Shown one piece after another: positions 37,046-47,156 of a stretch of DNA of 64,000 bases. The stretch's first letter is position 1, and every line of letters starts with the position of its first letter. The stretch is taken from the NCBI GenBank assembly GCA_015200345.1, contig CP054187.1:62001-126000 (forward strand). Direction: 5' to 3'. Source of the stretch: Planctomycetia bacterium. GTDB taxonomy: Bacteria > Planctomycetota > Phycisphaerae > UBA1845 > UTPLA1. The notes under the pieces are model-generated. The model made no database searches. It saw only the letters and a program-made list of their open reading frames with translations, and had not been told where the DNA came from. Made by a program: the position numbers and the translations under genes.

Positions 37046-39043
37046 TTATTGCGTTCGGGTCAGGCTCTCGTGCATCTGTTTTGCCATTTCGGAGACTTGT
37101 TTCTGTCGTTCGGCAAGCCGTTTGAGTTCCTCCGCCAGCTTCGATGGGTCGTCGTTGCCGGTGCGCAGCGTATTCAGTCGCGAGGTTGCGGAGTTGATGC
37201 GCACCTGACAGGAACGCAGCAGCTTCAACTCGGCCGAACCCGGCAGAAGGGGCGGGTTCTGGTCCTGCGACTGGCCGCCTTCGGATTCGTCCGGAGCGGA
37301 TTGCAACTCCTCCTGCTTCTTCTTGACGGCCTCCAGCAATTCGCGCAGGGCTTCCTCGATTCCCCGTTGCAACCCCTGCGTGATCTCGGCTACGTCGGCC
37401 GCCGCGAGAAGATCCCCGGCGGCGCGGCTGTCATCGCGAATCTGGGAGACGATCTGCGGAAAGGCCACGGTCGTGCCTTCTTCCTTCAGGATCGTCAACG
37501 CCTGGTCTGCTTCCTGCGAAATCCACTGCTGCCCGGACGCGAGATCGGCCAACGCCAGCTGGTCGGTGCGTTTCCAATTCGTACGGCCCAACTCGTGCAG
37601 TGCCCCGGTTGCTTTCAGGCACTCAAGCTGTTTCGCCAGCATCGCAGCGAAGCGCGTTTCCAGCGCGGCGAGCAACATCTCCTGTTGCTCCTTGCGAAGC
37701 TGCTCGAGCGTGTCATTCAATAGCTCGCGAGCGGCCTTGAGTTTCTTGAGCGCTTCGGCCTGCTTCTCCGCCGCGTCCTTTGGCTTATTCTTTCTTAATT
37801 CGTCGGCGGCCTCGCGCTGCAGCGGAACGGCTTTCTCGACTTCCTGCTGGCCGGGCAGCGGTTTATTGTCGCCCAGGTCCTGCTCGGCCTCGTCCTGCGC
37901 GCTGTCCGGTGAATCAGACGGTGATTTCGGCGGCGATGCGCCGTCCTGCGACGGTTGACTATCTTTTCGATCGGACTTGTCGCCCTCGGCGGGGCCACCT
38001 GCGTGGCTGGGTCCGTCGGCCTTGGCGGGGTTCTTGTCGGCTGATTTCATCTCGCCGCCAAGCTGCTCCGTCTCGCGTGCGGTTTTTTCCTGCTCGGCTG
38101 CCTGCTCGCGCGGCGAGGGGGTTTGGCCATCCAGCCGGAGTTGCTGGTCAATCTGTTCGATTGCTTCCTTCAGCGCGGTCTCCGCCTGTTCCTGTGCCTG
38201 GGTCGCGCCGGCCGCATCGGCTTGGTCGAGACGCTCGCCCGCCTGCTTCATCGCATCGGCGGCGTTCTGCGCAGCCTGGGCGGCTTGTGTTGCCGGCGAC
38301 GACGCTTCGCGCGGGAGGTCATGCAGGTTTGCGGCCTGCTTCGCCGTGTCTTCCGCGAGGCGGCGCTGACGGGCCGCTGCGGTTTCGGGAGGCACCGCGC
38401 CGGCCTGCGTCTGATTTTTCAACTCCGTCTGACGCTCGGCTAGTTCCTGAAGCGCGCGCTGGGCGACTTGGAGCTGTGCATTGCGGGCCGATGCGTTGGC
38501 GGCGGCCTGCGCCTGATCCAGCTCCCGCTGCTGGTCCTTGATCACACGCTCCAGGAATTCGCGCGCGCCGTGCAGCCGCTCCATTTCGTGCTTGCGAGCG
38601 GCCGAGTCGTCCGGCTCTTCGAGGAGATACTTGAGCAGGGTTTGCAGGTCGCCTGCGACGGCCTCCTGTTGATCGCGAGCGTCGGCGTATTGGCCGGCCT
38701 TCAGCGATGAAATAATCTCGTCTATTTTCTGCCGCACCAGCATGCTGCGCGAGGCGCCGAGCGCGCCGAGAAGCTTTTGCGCCTTTTCCGGCTCGTTCTT
38801 GCGAAGTGCCTCATGGAGCTGGAACATGCGATCTTCCAATCGCATGACGCGATCCCGTACAAGGGCCTGACGTTCGGTCAGCGGTTGTGCATCGCCGGAG
38901 GAACCTCGTGTTGCGGCGGCCTGGTTCGTCGGAGCCGGCGCGGTATCCTGCACCGGCATGGCGACGGAGTACGGCGCCGTGAGACCGCCGGCGTACAACG
39001 CCGCACATAGAACGATCCATCGTGTCGGTTGAATTCGCATCAC
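37046..39043 (-). CDS. Exported coiled-coil protein, low complexity
   Basis: A 665-residue exported protein with a signal peptide (about 8-30) and almost continuous helix rich in Ala, Gln, Glu, Lys and Arg. A long heptad-like run covers about 45-320. A charged linker rich in Asp, Ser and Pro lies about 330-420 (DGPSHAGGPAEGDKSDRKD and similar), and a second helical region about 430-660 ends in LKRLAERQKQVSEMAKQMHE. It looks like an extended structural rod in the periplasm or wall. No catalytic motif is seen. It overlaps the DUF4175-type gene by four bases, so it is made together with that membrane protein. Confidence 0.8.
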   Translation of the reverse strand: MMRIQPTRWIVLCAALYAGGLTAPYSVAMPVQDTAPAPTNQAAATRGSSGDAQPLTERQALVRDRVMRLEDRMFQLHEALRKNEPEKAQKLLGALGASRSMLVRQKIDEIISSLKAGQYADARDQQEAVAGDLQTLLKYLLEEPDDSAARKHEMERLHGAREFLERVIKDQQRELDQAQAAANASARNAQLQVAQRALQELAERQTELKNQTQAGAVPPETAAARQRRLAEDTAKQAANLHDLPREASSPATQAAQAAQNAADAMKQAGERLDQADAAGATQAQEQAETALKEAIEQIDQQLRLDGQTPSPREQAAEQEKTARETEQLGGEMKSADKNPAKADGPSHAGGPAEGDKSDRKDSQPSQDGASPPKSPSDSPDSAQDEAEQDLGDNKPLPGQQEVEKAVPLQREAADELRKNKPKDAAEKQAEALKKLKAARELLNDTLEQLRKEQQEMLLAALETRFAAMLAKQLECLKATGALHELGRTNWKRTDQLALADLASGQQWISQEADQALTILKEEGTTVAFPQIVSQIRDDSRAAGDLLAAADVAEITQGLQRGIEEALRELLEAVKKKQEELQSAPDESEGGQSQDQNPPLLPGSAELKLLRSCQVRINSATSRLNTLRTGNDDPSKLAEELKRLAERQKQVSEMAKQMHESLTRTQ

Positions 39044-41325
39044 GGCTGCGGCTCCGATGGGGGTCCGTCGCGGGCGGGCTTCGAGGTCGCACCGCCCCCG
39101 AGCAGGCGATCAATCTCTGATTCCAACTGGGTCTGGGTCTGCCGGGTCACGTCGCCATGCAGTCGGATGATGTCGCGGAGCAGGGTGACCGCCTCGTTGT
39201 ACCCTTCCCATTTTAGCATGTTGGCAAGGACCGAATACATGATCTCCAGAATCGCGGCATGGCCTCGTTCGATGGTATCGGCGATTTGAGTGTCGCCGCC
39301 GCCGGCCAATTGCCCGAGCTGGTCTGCCACCCCTGGTAGATCGCTGGAAATGAGCCGCCCCAAGGGGGCCAGAATGCCCGCGTCCAGCCGCCGTCGAACG
39401 ATCGGATTGTCGAGTTGGTTCGTGCGAAGCTCGGCGAGGATCTGTTCGAATTGCCTCCGGATGGTCGTCATGCGTACGGCGATCTGGCGCTGGGCGCGTT
39501 GTTCCGAGGCATACTGTGCGGCGAAACGGGCCGAGCCGAATTCCGCGCGGGCCTCGTCGTTCAGATTCATGACGCGGTCACGAATCTGTTCCTGCGTCTT
39601 GATGAGTAACTCGAACTCGCGTCGCCACTCGCTCTCACGCCGGCCGAGTTCGGCAAGCAGTTCCTCGGCGGTGACGATGCGCAGCGTGAACGCGGCGCTG
39701 CGACCCAACCCCGGTTCAGACAGGATTGCGTCGCCGTCGGCCGTCGCGGTTGTCGTGGTAGTCGGCGGGGCGGCCGACCCAGCGGGTTGGAGATCGCGTG
39801 CCTCGACGAGTAGCGTCAGCTGGTCGCCGGGCTGAAGCGTCAGGGGGAGCAGTTGGAGCACGTGGCGCAGTTCGAAGCGCGTCTGGCGCGGTTCGAGACC
39901 GGGCAGGGCGACCGTCGTTTGCAACAACGCGGCAGCCGCGTCGATGCCGGAATCGGGCGCGGGCCCCTCGATTGCTTCACACTTGCGAATCCTGTAAACG
40001 AGACTCACGTCTTTCATTCCCAGGTTGTCGTCTGCTTGAACGGCAAGATCGATCACCGCCTGTGGCACGACGGCATCGCCCGCACCGGGGAGAGACAGCT
40101 TGACTTTCGGAGGAGGGTCATTGACGAGACGCAATGCAAAGGTGACGGGGCGCAGATCCGAAAGGCCTTCCTGATCGAGCAGATCGAAGTGATAACTGCC
40201 GCTTTGCACGGGCTGGAATTCCGCGGTGAGTTGGTGGTTTTCTTCGAGCTTGGCCGGTATTTCCAATCCGGTCGAACCACGAAGCGTCGCGGCGCGAAGC
40301 GGTTTGCTGGTCTTCGCGATGAGCGCGATGGTTGAGCCTCGCAAGACCTCGGCCGCCGACTGACCGGCGGGCAGCGCGAATCGTTCGACGCCGGAATAGG
40401 CAGGGGGCGTGATTTCCATGCGTACCGAGCGGATCGACGGTCGCATCACACCGACCACGTTAAACCAGCCCGTCGATTCGTCTGCGCCGAAACGACGAAT
40501 CAGCAAACGGAGCTTGAACGATTCGTCGAGCGGCCCGTAGTCGAGCACAAATTGGCGTTCGCCGCGCAGGGCCATGTCGCGCACGCGGGACTGGCCGTCC
40601 GGCGCGACGATTTCCACGGCAACACCCGGCGGGACGGCCCCCTCCGCGGTGACGGCCAGTGTCAGATCATCGCCGAGTGGCCAGCGAAGCAGACCATCCG
40701 AGAAGCCCTCCAGCGCAAGGCGGACATTGGACGGCCAAGGTTCATCTTGCAGCAGCCAGTTGCGAGCGAGATACACGCGCGCGTGGGAGCTTGCCGCCGC
40801 AGACAGCACGCCAGCCGTGATCAGGGCGACCCCACCGATCGCCAGGGAGCGGTGCAATCGGCTGCGATTGAAGACTTCCGACGGGTTCAGCGCGGCGGCG
40901 TCTTTCATCGCCTGCCGCATCAGCTCGGCGGCCAGTGCGGGCGAAGTTTGGCTGGGCAAATCGCCGCGCTCGGCAAAAGCAACGGCGGAAATCAGGCGGT
41001 CGTGCAGGTCAGGATGGCGCCGTTCAAGGACGGCAACGACGTGCTCCGCGCGAGGCTTGGCCGCGACTGCCCACCAGACGTGGCGGCGTAGCAGACGAAG
41101 CGCCAGCGCAACGATCGCCAGCGTGACGACAACACGTGGGCCGACGCCCAGCGCCAGCAGGCGATCCAGTGCGAATTGAGACAGCAAAAGGCCGATCAAT
41201 GCAGCGAGCCACACGGCGGCTGCCGCGAGCAATGCCCGGCGGCGCGCGGCACGGGCCACGCGCGTCAGCGGCGCGAGCACTTTCGCTTCAAAATCCGCCA
41301 GAATGGAATCGCGCGGACCGGTCAT
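39040..41325 (-). CDS. DUF4175-type membrane protein
   Basis: A 761-residue protein resembling the DUF4175 family. Two hydrophobic segments lie near residues 33-85 (LLAAAAVWLAALIGLLLSQF; VVVTLAIVALALRLL) and another near 155-175 (SLAIGGVALITAGVLSAAAS), then a large exported part with beta-sandwich-like stretches (GEPP-type loops, PPGVAVEIVAPDGQSRVRDM) and a C-terminal helical region (about 565-740, LLAELGRRESEWRREFELLIKTQEQIRDRV). In known clusters it accompanies MoxR, DUF58 and VWA genes. Its start ATG overlaps the upstream VWA gene's stop in ATGA fashion; the longer open frame was not used. Function unknown. Confidence 0.85.
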   Translation of the reverse strand: MTGPRDSILADFEAKVLAPLTRVARAARRRALLAAAAVWLAALIGLLLSQFALDRLLALGVGPRVVVTLAIVALALRLLRRHVWWAVAAKPRAEHVVAVLERRHPDLHDRLISAVAFAERGDLPSQTSPALAAELMRQAMKDAAALNPSEVFNRSRLHRSLAIGGVALITAGVLSAAASSHARVYLARNWLLQDEPWPSNVRLALEGFSDGLLRWPLGDDLTLAVTAEGAVPPGVAVEIVAPDGQSRVRDMALRGERQFVLDYGPLDESFKLRLLIRRFGADESTGWFNVVGVMRPSIRSVRMEITPPAYSGVERFALPAGQSAAEVLRGSTIALIAKTSKPLRAATLRGSTGLEIPAKLEENHQLTAEFQPVQSGSYHFDLLDQEGLSDLRPVTFALRLVNDPPPKVKLSLPGAGDAVVPQAVIDLAVQADDNLGMKDVSLVYRIRKCEAIEGPAPDSGIDAAAALLQTTVALPGLEPRQTRFELRHVLQLLPLTLQPGDQLTLLVEARDLQPAGSAAPPTTTTTATADGDAILSEPGLGRSAAFTLRIVTAEELLAELGRRESEWRREFELLIKTQEQIRDRVMNLNDEARAEFGSARFAAQYASEQRAQRQIAVRMTTIRRQFEQILAELRTNQLDNPIVRRRLDAGILAPLGRLISSDLPGVADQLGQLAGGGDTQIADTIERGHAAILEIMYSVLANMLKWEGYNEAVTLLRDIIRLHGDVTRQTQTQLESEIDRLLGGGATSKPARDGPPSEPQP

Positions 41326-43832
41326 AGCAACCTCGCTTGCCGGCGCAGAATCCATTCCGTGGTAAGCAGTGCCAGGAGGATGCCGAAAACGGTTGCGTTG
41401 TCCCAGAGCGGTCGAGGTCGCTCGCGCGTGACTTGCGTGCGACCGGCGTCGGGTATCAGTTCGCCCAGCGCGCGAGCTTCGTCGACGTGGAGGTATCGCC
41501 CGCCGGTGGCTGCGGCGAGTTGTTGCAGCGCCGCGAGATTGAGCGCCGTGGCGCGCATTTCAAGATCGGGGCGGACGACGGGCAGCTCACGAGTGAGCAC
41601 GGCGGGCGCGGCCCCATCCATTCCCGGTGAGGTGAACGATACGCGATAGATCCCCGGACGGTCGGCGGTAAATCGTGCTTGATAATATCCTTCGCGCCCG
41701 GGGATCGGGACGGCGTGAATCGTGTGGGAGGGGTCGAGTGAATCTGATTCGCTGGTCGACGCCGGTTCACCCGCTGTGGCGGCGCTGGACGGGGGCTCCA
41801 CGCGAAGCTCCAGCTCGGGTGCGATCAAAGGCCCGTAGCGGGCATCCAGCGCGCGAAGGGTCAGCGGCACGGTCTGGCCGACCTCGTATTCATCGCGCTC
41901 GGTGAGAATCTGGCCGCGGCTGCGTCCGCCTGCCAGGCGGCCCTCGACAAGATAGCGGATCGTCTGAATCCAAAAGCGGTTGAAGGGTCGCTCGTCGGCC
42001 TGCCGCCAGCGCCACGTTGAATTGATGCCCAGCCATGCGGTCCGCCCCGCGCCGACGAACTGGGTCGCGAACAGCACCTGCGGACCGGACGCGCCGATCA
42101 TCCGCGGGTCGCTGTGGCGCATCAAGACCGACGCCACGGGCTTTTCGCGTCGGACAGGAAAATGCCAATAGATGCCGTCCAGGCGCGACCAGATGGCTCG
42201 ATTCTCGATCGGATTCCCTGCCAGCCGGAGGATCGGATCAAAGATTGCCTGCTCGGGGATCACGATCGGCCAGGCGCGGGTCTGTACCTGTCCAAGATCG
42301 TTCAGCACGATTTCCGCGTCGGGATCCGGCACAATCGGCAGCAGTTCCACGAGGCTGGTTGTATGCGGATTGCGAAGGAAGCGGGCGGTGTATTTGTTTC
42401 CGGCCTGGAAGAGCACGCCGCCGCCGTGCTCGCTGACAAAGGTGGCGACGAGACTGGCCCAAGTGGGGTCGAAATCAGCGGGGTCGGCATCCATGAGAAT
42501 GAGCGCGTCGTACTTGAAAAGCTCCTCCTGGTTCGCGGGGAGTGACGTTATTATGACATCTCCCTCTCGCACGGCATGGGCGTCGGCGGACTGAAGCCAG
42601 AGGCTTACGTCGATCCCCGGGTCGCGCTCCAGCATCCGTGCCAGGTAGCGGTAGTCGTATGAGGGCGCGCCCGAGACCAGCAGGATCCGTACCTTGTCAT
42701 CGAGAATCTGCACCGGCGGGATCAAGGCACGGGCGTTGTCCGTCGTGATGGATTCGTCTTCCAGCGGATCTACGCGTGCGACTAGGCTTAGCGCCCCGGG
42801 GGCGGATGCGTGGTGCTCAAACGTCACCGGTTCGATGATGCCGGCGGCGGACGGACGCACCGATCGATTGGCCACGAGACGCGGCGACGACGGTCCGGCC
42901 TGTTCCCACAACTGAACATTGATCGATTGCTCGGCCAGTCCCTCGGCCTCCAGTCGCACGGAGACGTTGAACGGATCGTTCTTGAAGGCGTGACGCGGTG
43001 CCGAGAGCTCTCGCACTGCGACGTTGACCGGCGGCGCCGGATCACCGATGCCCACGGCGTACAGCGGCACGCCGCGCAGCTTGAGCATTCGCGCGATGGT
43101 ATCGAGGGATTCGCCCTGGTTGATGTTCCCGTCGCTTAGCAGCACGATTGCCGAGGCGGGGGCGCCGCCGAGGCTGTCAAGTGCGGTGCGTACCGCGGCA
43201 GCGAGATCGGTGGCGTCGGTGTCGGCGGGCGCAAGCCCCGGTGGTTCATCGCCGTTGCGCACATTCGGCGAGATCGCCTGCCCCTCGGTCGCGCGCGGAA
43301 GATACCCGCGCTCGACAGGCCGGCGGGCGAAGTCGAATCGTCGGACGGCGTTGCGCTTCGCCAGTGAACGAAGCAGCGCGGAATCCTCCGCATGAAGCAG
43401 GGTCTCGACGACGGCGTTTCGGCCGGGGTTGCCCGCGTCCAAGTCGATCCCCGCGCGGCGAAGGCGCTCCGCGTCCTCTTTGTTTCGGTAGCGATCGGTG
43501 AGGGTCATGCTGGCGGACCCATCGGCCAGCAGGATCGTGACGGCATCGAGTCGTCGATGAATGTATTTGACGAGCACCGGCTCCAGGCCGATCAAGCCGA
43601 GCAAGACCAGCACCCCGGCGCGAACGGCGATCAGCACGCCGCGGAATCGAGCCGTGATCCGGCCGCGGGCCTCGCGCCGATACATCCGCACGACGAGAAC
43701 GAGGCAGATTGCCGTGGCCAGCGCTCCGAAGAGCAGGGCATTGCCGGAAGACCAGCGCGCAAGCTCCAATTGGTTCTCGATTCGTTCGGTTCGAGCTGCT
43801 TGTGCCAGGATGTTGACCATGTCGCCGGACAT
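41322..43832 (-). CDS. VWA-domain membrane protein with glutamine amidotransferase-like part
   Basis: An 836-residue membrane protein. Two helices near residues 30-80 (ALLFGALATAICLVLVVRM; RGVLIAVRAGVLVLLGLIGL) are followed by a von Willebrand A domain (about 92-270) with MIDAS motif LLADGSASM (DxSxS) and IVLLSDGNINQGESL. The middle has beta-sandwich stretches, then a class I glutamine-amidotransferase-like domain (about 370-520, VRILLVSGAPSYDYRYLARML; ALILMDADPADF). A final helix near 815 (NATVFGILLALLTTEWILRR) anchors the C-terminus. This layout is that of the large VWA proteins of planctomycetes. It abuts the BatA-type gene without a gap and overlaps the DUF4175-type gene by four bases. 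Confidence 0.88.
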   Translation of the reverse strand: MSGDMVNILAQAARTERIENQLELARWSSGNALLFGALATAICLVLVVRMYRREARGRITARFRGVLIAVRAGVLVLLGLIGLEPVLVKYIHRRLDAVTILLADGSASMTLTDRYRNKEDAERLRRAGIDLDAGNPGRNAVVETLLHAEDSALLRSLAKRNAVRRFDFARRPVERGYLPRATEGQAISPNVRNGDEPPGLAPADTDATDLAAAVRTALDSLGGAPASAIVLLSDGNINQGESLDTIARMLKLRGVPLYAVGIGDPAPPVNVAVRELSAPRHAFKNDPFNVSVRLEAEGLAEQSINVQLWEQAGPSSPRLVANRSVRPSAAGIIEPVTFEHHASAPGALSLVARVDPLEDESITTDNARALIPPVQILDDKVRILLVSGAPSYDYRYLARMLERDPGIDVSLWLQSADAHAVREGDVIITSLPANQEELFKYDALILMDADPADFDPTWASLVATFVSEHGGGVLFQAGNKYTARFLRNPHTTSLVELLPIVPDPDAEIVLNDLGQVQTRAWPIVIPEQAIFDPILRLAGNPIENRAIWSRLDGIYWHFPVRREKPVASVLMRHSDPRMIGASGPQVLFATQFVGAGRTAWLGINSTWRWRQADERPFNRFWIQTIRYLVEGRLAGGRSRGQILTERDEYEVGQTVPLTLRALDARYGPLIAPELELRVEPPSSAATAGEPASTSESDSLDPSHTIHAVPIPGREGYYQARFTADRPGIYRVSFTSPGMDGAAPAVLTRELPVVRPDLEMRATALNLAALQQLAAATGGRYLHVDEARALGELIPDAGRTQVTRERPRPLWDNATVFGILLALLTTEWILRRQARLL

Positions 43833-46121
43833 TTATCCTCGCGTTCCAAACCACCATGCCAGGGATTGTTCGGTCATCAGCACAACCACCGCGATCAACA
43901 GGATCGGCCACCACATCTCCGTGCGCAACGCCTCGCTACCGGCGATCATGGAGTCCATGTCTCGCACATAGGTGAACGGCACTTCCGGCAGACCCGCTTC
44001 CAATTGCGCGCGCGTCGCCGGTGCGAGATTCGATTCTCGCGTGTCGGGATTGACGCAGCCTCGCCGTGGGCGAATTAGTCCGGTTTGTGTCATCAGGAGG
44101 ATTTCATACGCCCCGACCTTGTCCGTCTGATCGAACTCAAACAACGCGCCGCTTTCACTGGTCCGCGCACGCAGCGGCCATTCAGCAGTGACCGGATAGT
44201 CCGGTCCGCGGACGATGGCGGAATCCGAAAAACGGGCAGGATCGACCGGGCAGATCAGGGGGAGACCGACGATGGTTTGAAGCAGCGCGCCGGGCGAGCG
44301 GGCGATGTGCTGCACAAGTTCCAGCATCATCGGGACGTAACTGAAGCTCGAAGCCCAGTTGTTCCAGTCCTGATCGAGGGATGATGTCAGCATCACGCAC
44401 TTCCCACGGCCGAATGGGCGTTCGACAAGCAGGGGAGATCGCGCCTCATCGCCAAGCCGAATCAACACGCGTGGCCTGGCGCGATCCTCCGACGGCGCGG
44501 AGTCGGACCGCATCGTGGCGGTGGTCGGGGGAGGCTCGGCCTCACGCAGCGTGAGAAAAACGTCAAATTGCACCTGTCGCAGCGCGCCCGCGAGCGGATC
44601 AACAAACGCACGAAGCGCCGGATGGGTTGCATCCCATTCGAATGGAAACAGAGGCCCACCCACCGCCAACGCCTCGATCTGCTCTCCCAGTGCCAGCGGA
44701 AGCGGTCCATTGCCGCCGCGATAGAGCGATTCGTTGTACCAGTCCAGGTCGAGTTGCTTGCCCGCCGCGATGAGGAGCCCGCCGCCGTTACGCACAAACA
44801 GCTCCAGTTGATTCCGGCCGGCGGGATTGAGTCGCGCGACGTTGGCAAGCACGACGACGTGAAACGACGAGAGGTCCATTCCATCCAGGTCCGCCTCCGA
44901 AACGACGGTGAGGTCGTTACCGCTTGCGGCGCGGCCGGCGGGGCGCAGGGCCGTCCGCAGGAGGTACACCTCGTCGCGGAAGGGGTCACCGCTGGGTTCG
45001 CCGTCGACCAGCAGGACGTTGACCGCCGTTTGCACGTCAACCGCGGTCGCGCGGCGGTCGTCCAACGGCAGGGGGTCGCGCGCAGCGGCAACGCCGGCGA
45101 GCTGGCCGGTCAGGATCGAGGAGCCTTCGGCGGGAAACGTGATCTCAAGCGGTTCGCGGCGCACCTCGCCCGCAGCGAGTCGACCGATGTGGACCGGCGG
45201 AATGACCTGGTCGGCCAATGACAGGCTCAATTCCAGTCCGCTGACTACTTCGGATGAGTAATTTGCCAGCACCGCTTCGAATCGAGCCGGTACGCCGGAA
45301 ACGACCTGGGGCTGCATCGCGCGTAGCTCCACCAAAGCAAGATTGGCCGGCGTTGCGGACGAAACGTCGATCAGCACGACATCCAAGTTGCGCGACGGTG
45401 CGCGCAGCCGGGCCAGAGCGGCTGCGGCGGGCGTGGGGGTGTGAGCCGGATCGGGCGACGCCCAATCGACGCGCTGAAAATCGCTGATTACATAGAGCGA
45501 GGCGTTGGCCTGTGTTGCTGCCGTGCGAAGGGTCTGGTCGATCGCGTCGAAGGCGATGTCAAACTGGGCTGTGCGGTGGGAGGGCTTCGCGTTCTCAAGC
45601 GCGTCGTGAATTCGCCGGGCGGCTTCGCCGTCGAGGCGCGGCACGGCGACAAGGGGCCGGGTCGTGCCGGAGGTGAGCCAGATCGAAACAGCGTCGCTTG
45701 ATGATTCTGCGGCGAGAAGCTCAACGAGGCGGTGGGTCGAATCGACAGCTCGCTGGAAGGTGGTCTGGCCGGCGCCGGTTCGTGCGGCCATGGAAAAGGA
45801 ATCGTCCAGGATGATGATGCGTTCGCTTCGTGGAGCGGCGCCGATCAGCGAGGCCAGCGATCCGCGCGACAGGAAAGGCCGGGCGACCATCAGCGCAATG
45901 AGCAACACCGCCAGGCAGCGCAGCGCCAGCAGAATCAGTTGCTCCATGCGGACCCGGCGGCGGTTTTTCTTCAGGGCGTCGAGGAGGAACTCCATGGCCG
46001 CCCAGCGCACACGCCGAAAGCGCCGGCGGGAGAGAAAGTGAATCAGGATCGGGCTGGCGACGCCGAGCGCGCCGGCCGCCAGGGCCGGATTCATCAGAAA
46101 GCCGGAGAGCCAGGTCAGCAT
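43833..46121 (-). CDS. BatA-type N-terminal domain plus VWA membrane protein
   Basis: A 762-residue membrane protein. The N-terminal 90 residues match the BatA/aerotolerance domain: GVASPILIHFLSRRRFRRVRWAAMEFL, then the basic KKNRRRVRMEQLILLALRCLAVLLIALMVARPFL. A VWA domain follows (about 100-260) with MIDAS LDDSFSM (Asp106, Ser108, Ser110) and YVISDFQ. The rest is beta-rich with a glutamine-amidotransferase-like segment (VNVLLVDGEPSGDPFRDEVYLLRTAL; VVVLANVARLNPAGRNQLELFVRNGGGLLIAAG). A C-terminal helix (WWPILLIAVVVLMTEQSLAWWF) anchors it again. GGGAG lies six bases before its ATG. It follows the DUF58 gene after 63 bases. Confidence 0.9.
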   Translation of the reverse strand: MLTWLSGFLMNPALAAGALGVASPILIHFLSRRRFRRVRWAAMEFLLDALKKNRRRVRMEQLILLALRCLAVLLIALMVARPFLSRGSLASLIGAAPRSERIIILDDSFSMAARTGAGQTTFQRAVDSTHRLVELLAAESSSDAVSIWLTSGTTRPLVAVPRLDGEAARRIHDALENAKPSHRTAQFDIAFDAIDQTLRTAATQANASLYVISDFQRVDWASPDPAHTPTPAAAALARLRAPSRNLDVVLIDVSSATPANLALVELRAMQPQVVSGVPARFEAVLANYSSEVVSGLELSLSLADQVIPPVHIGRLAAGEVRREPLEITFPAEGSSILTGQLAGVAAARDPLPLDDRRATAVDVQTAVNVLLVDGEPSGDPFRDEVYLLRTALRPAGRAASGNDLTVVSEADLDGMDLSSFHVVVLANVARLNPAGRNQLELFVRNGGGLLIAAGKQLDLDWYNESLYRGGNGPLPLALGEQIEALAVGGPLFPFEWDATHPALRAFVDPLAGALRQVQFDVFLTLREAEPPPTTATMRSDSAPSEDRARPRVLIRLGDEARSPLLVERPFGRGKCVMLTSSLDQDWNNWASSFSYVPMMLELVQHIARSPGALLQTIVGLPLICPVDPARFSDSAIVRGPDYPVTAEWPLRARTSESGALFEFDQTDKVGAYEILLMTQTGLIRPRRGCVNPDTRESNLAPATRAQLEAGLPEVPFTYVRDMDSMIAGSEALRTEMWWPILLIAVVVLMTEQSLAWWFGTRG

Positions 46122-46184
46122 GGGTGACTCCCGGTGGAGAGAGACGTGGGATTGGGATGTGAATTGATGATTGTCGTCATGCGA

Positions 46185-47111
46185 TCATGCCCTCGCCTTC
46201 ACGCGGTGTGAGCGGGCCGCGAGGTATTGTCGCAAGGCGACGTCAATCGGTTCCCCGGTGGAGAGCTGCAGGTAGTCGGCGCGTTGATTGATGCAGGCGG
46301 AGCGAATGCGCTCCAGGTGACGATTCAGCGCTTCGAGGTAGCCCGAGCGCAGGGACTGCGGATCGACAAACAACTCGGTGCCCGCCGCCTCGATCCCTTC
46401 AAACAGGGTGTTGTCCATGAATGGAAACGTGCGTTCGTCCTGATCGAGGACATGCGCCACGATCACTTCATGATTGGTCTGACGCATGCGCTCGATGCCG
46501 GCGATCACATCGTCCACGTCGGCCAGTAAATCGGAAATGAGAACGACGACGCTGCGCCGCCGAAGCCGACCGGCCACTTGCGCGAAGGACAGCCGCGCGT
46601 CGGTGGGGCGATCCAGGCGGGCTTGCTCGAGGTGGTGAATAATCGCCTGCAAATGAGCCTGATTCGATAGCGGTTGAACCTCATCACGCACCGCGTCGTC
46701 AAAAAGCAGCAGCCCGACGGCGTCCTGTTGCTGCGTGAGGAGGTAGGCGAGCGACGCCGCGAAGGTCGCCGCATACTCGAACTTCGTCATTCGGCCGGAC
46801 TCGATGGGGTGCTCGGGATAGCGCATCGAGGCGGAACAATCAAGCACGAGGTGCGCTCGGAGATCCGTCTCTTCCTCGTATTGCTTGATGTAGAATCGAT
46901 CGCTCTTGCCGTAGACGCGCCAGTCGAGATGGCGAAGGTCGTCTCCAGGGACGTACTCCCGGTGCTGCGCAAACTCGATGCTGTGGCCTTGATACGGGCT
47001 GGCGTGCATGCCACTGACGACGCCCTCCACGACGAATCGCGCGCGCAGCTCCAAGTCGCTGATGCGCGCCAGCACGTCGGGATTCAGATAGGGTTTATTC
47101 GAGTCGGGCAT
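46185..47111 (-). CDS. DUF58 protein (MoxR-associated)
   Basis: A 308-residue cytosolic DUF58-family protein. It shows the signature REYVPGDDLRHLDWRVYGKSDRFYIKQYEEE and a VWA-like fold with LVLDCSASMRYPE, and VVLISDLLADVDDVI in place of the second metal loop. DUF58 proteins are encoded next to MoxR ATPases almost everywhere and are thought to recruit substrates or to be remodelled by them. It lies 45 bases after moxR on the same strand. It ends with a basic tail. No membrane segment is seen. Confidence 0.93.
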   Translation of the reverse strand: MPDSNKPYLNPDVLARISDLELRARFVVEGVVSGMHASPYQGHSIEFAQHREYVPGDDLRHLDWRVYGKSDRFYIKQYEEETDLRAHLVLDCSASMRYPEHPIESGRMTKFEYAATFAASLAYLLTQQQDAVGLLLFDDAVRDEVQPLSNQAHLQAIIHHLEQARLDRPTDARLSFAQVAGRLRRRSVVVLISDLLADVDDVIAGIERMRQTNHEVIVAHVLDQDERTFPFMDNTLFEGIEAAGTELFVDPQSLRSGYLEALNRHLERIRSACINQRADYLQLSTGEPIDVALRQYLAARSHRVKARA

Positions 47112-47156
47112 ATCACTTCCGATCGCATGTACGATCGATTTTCTGAAGAGGGTTTA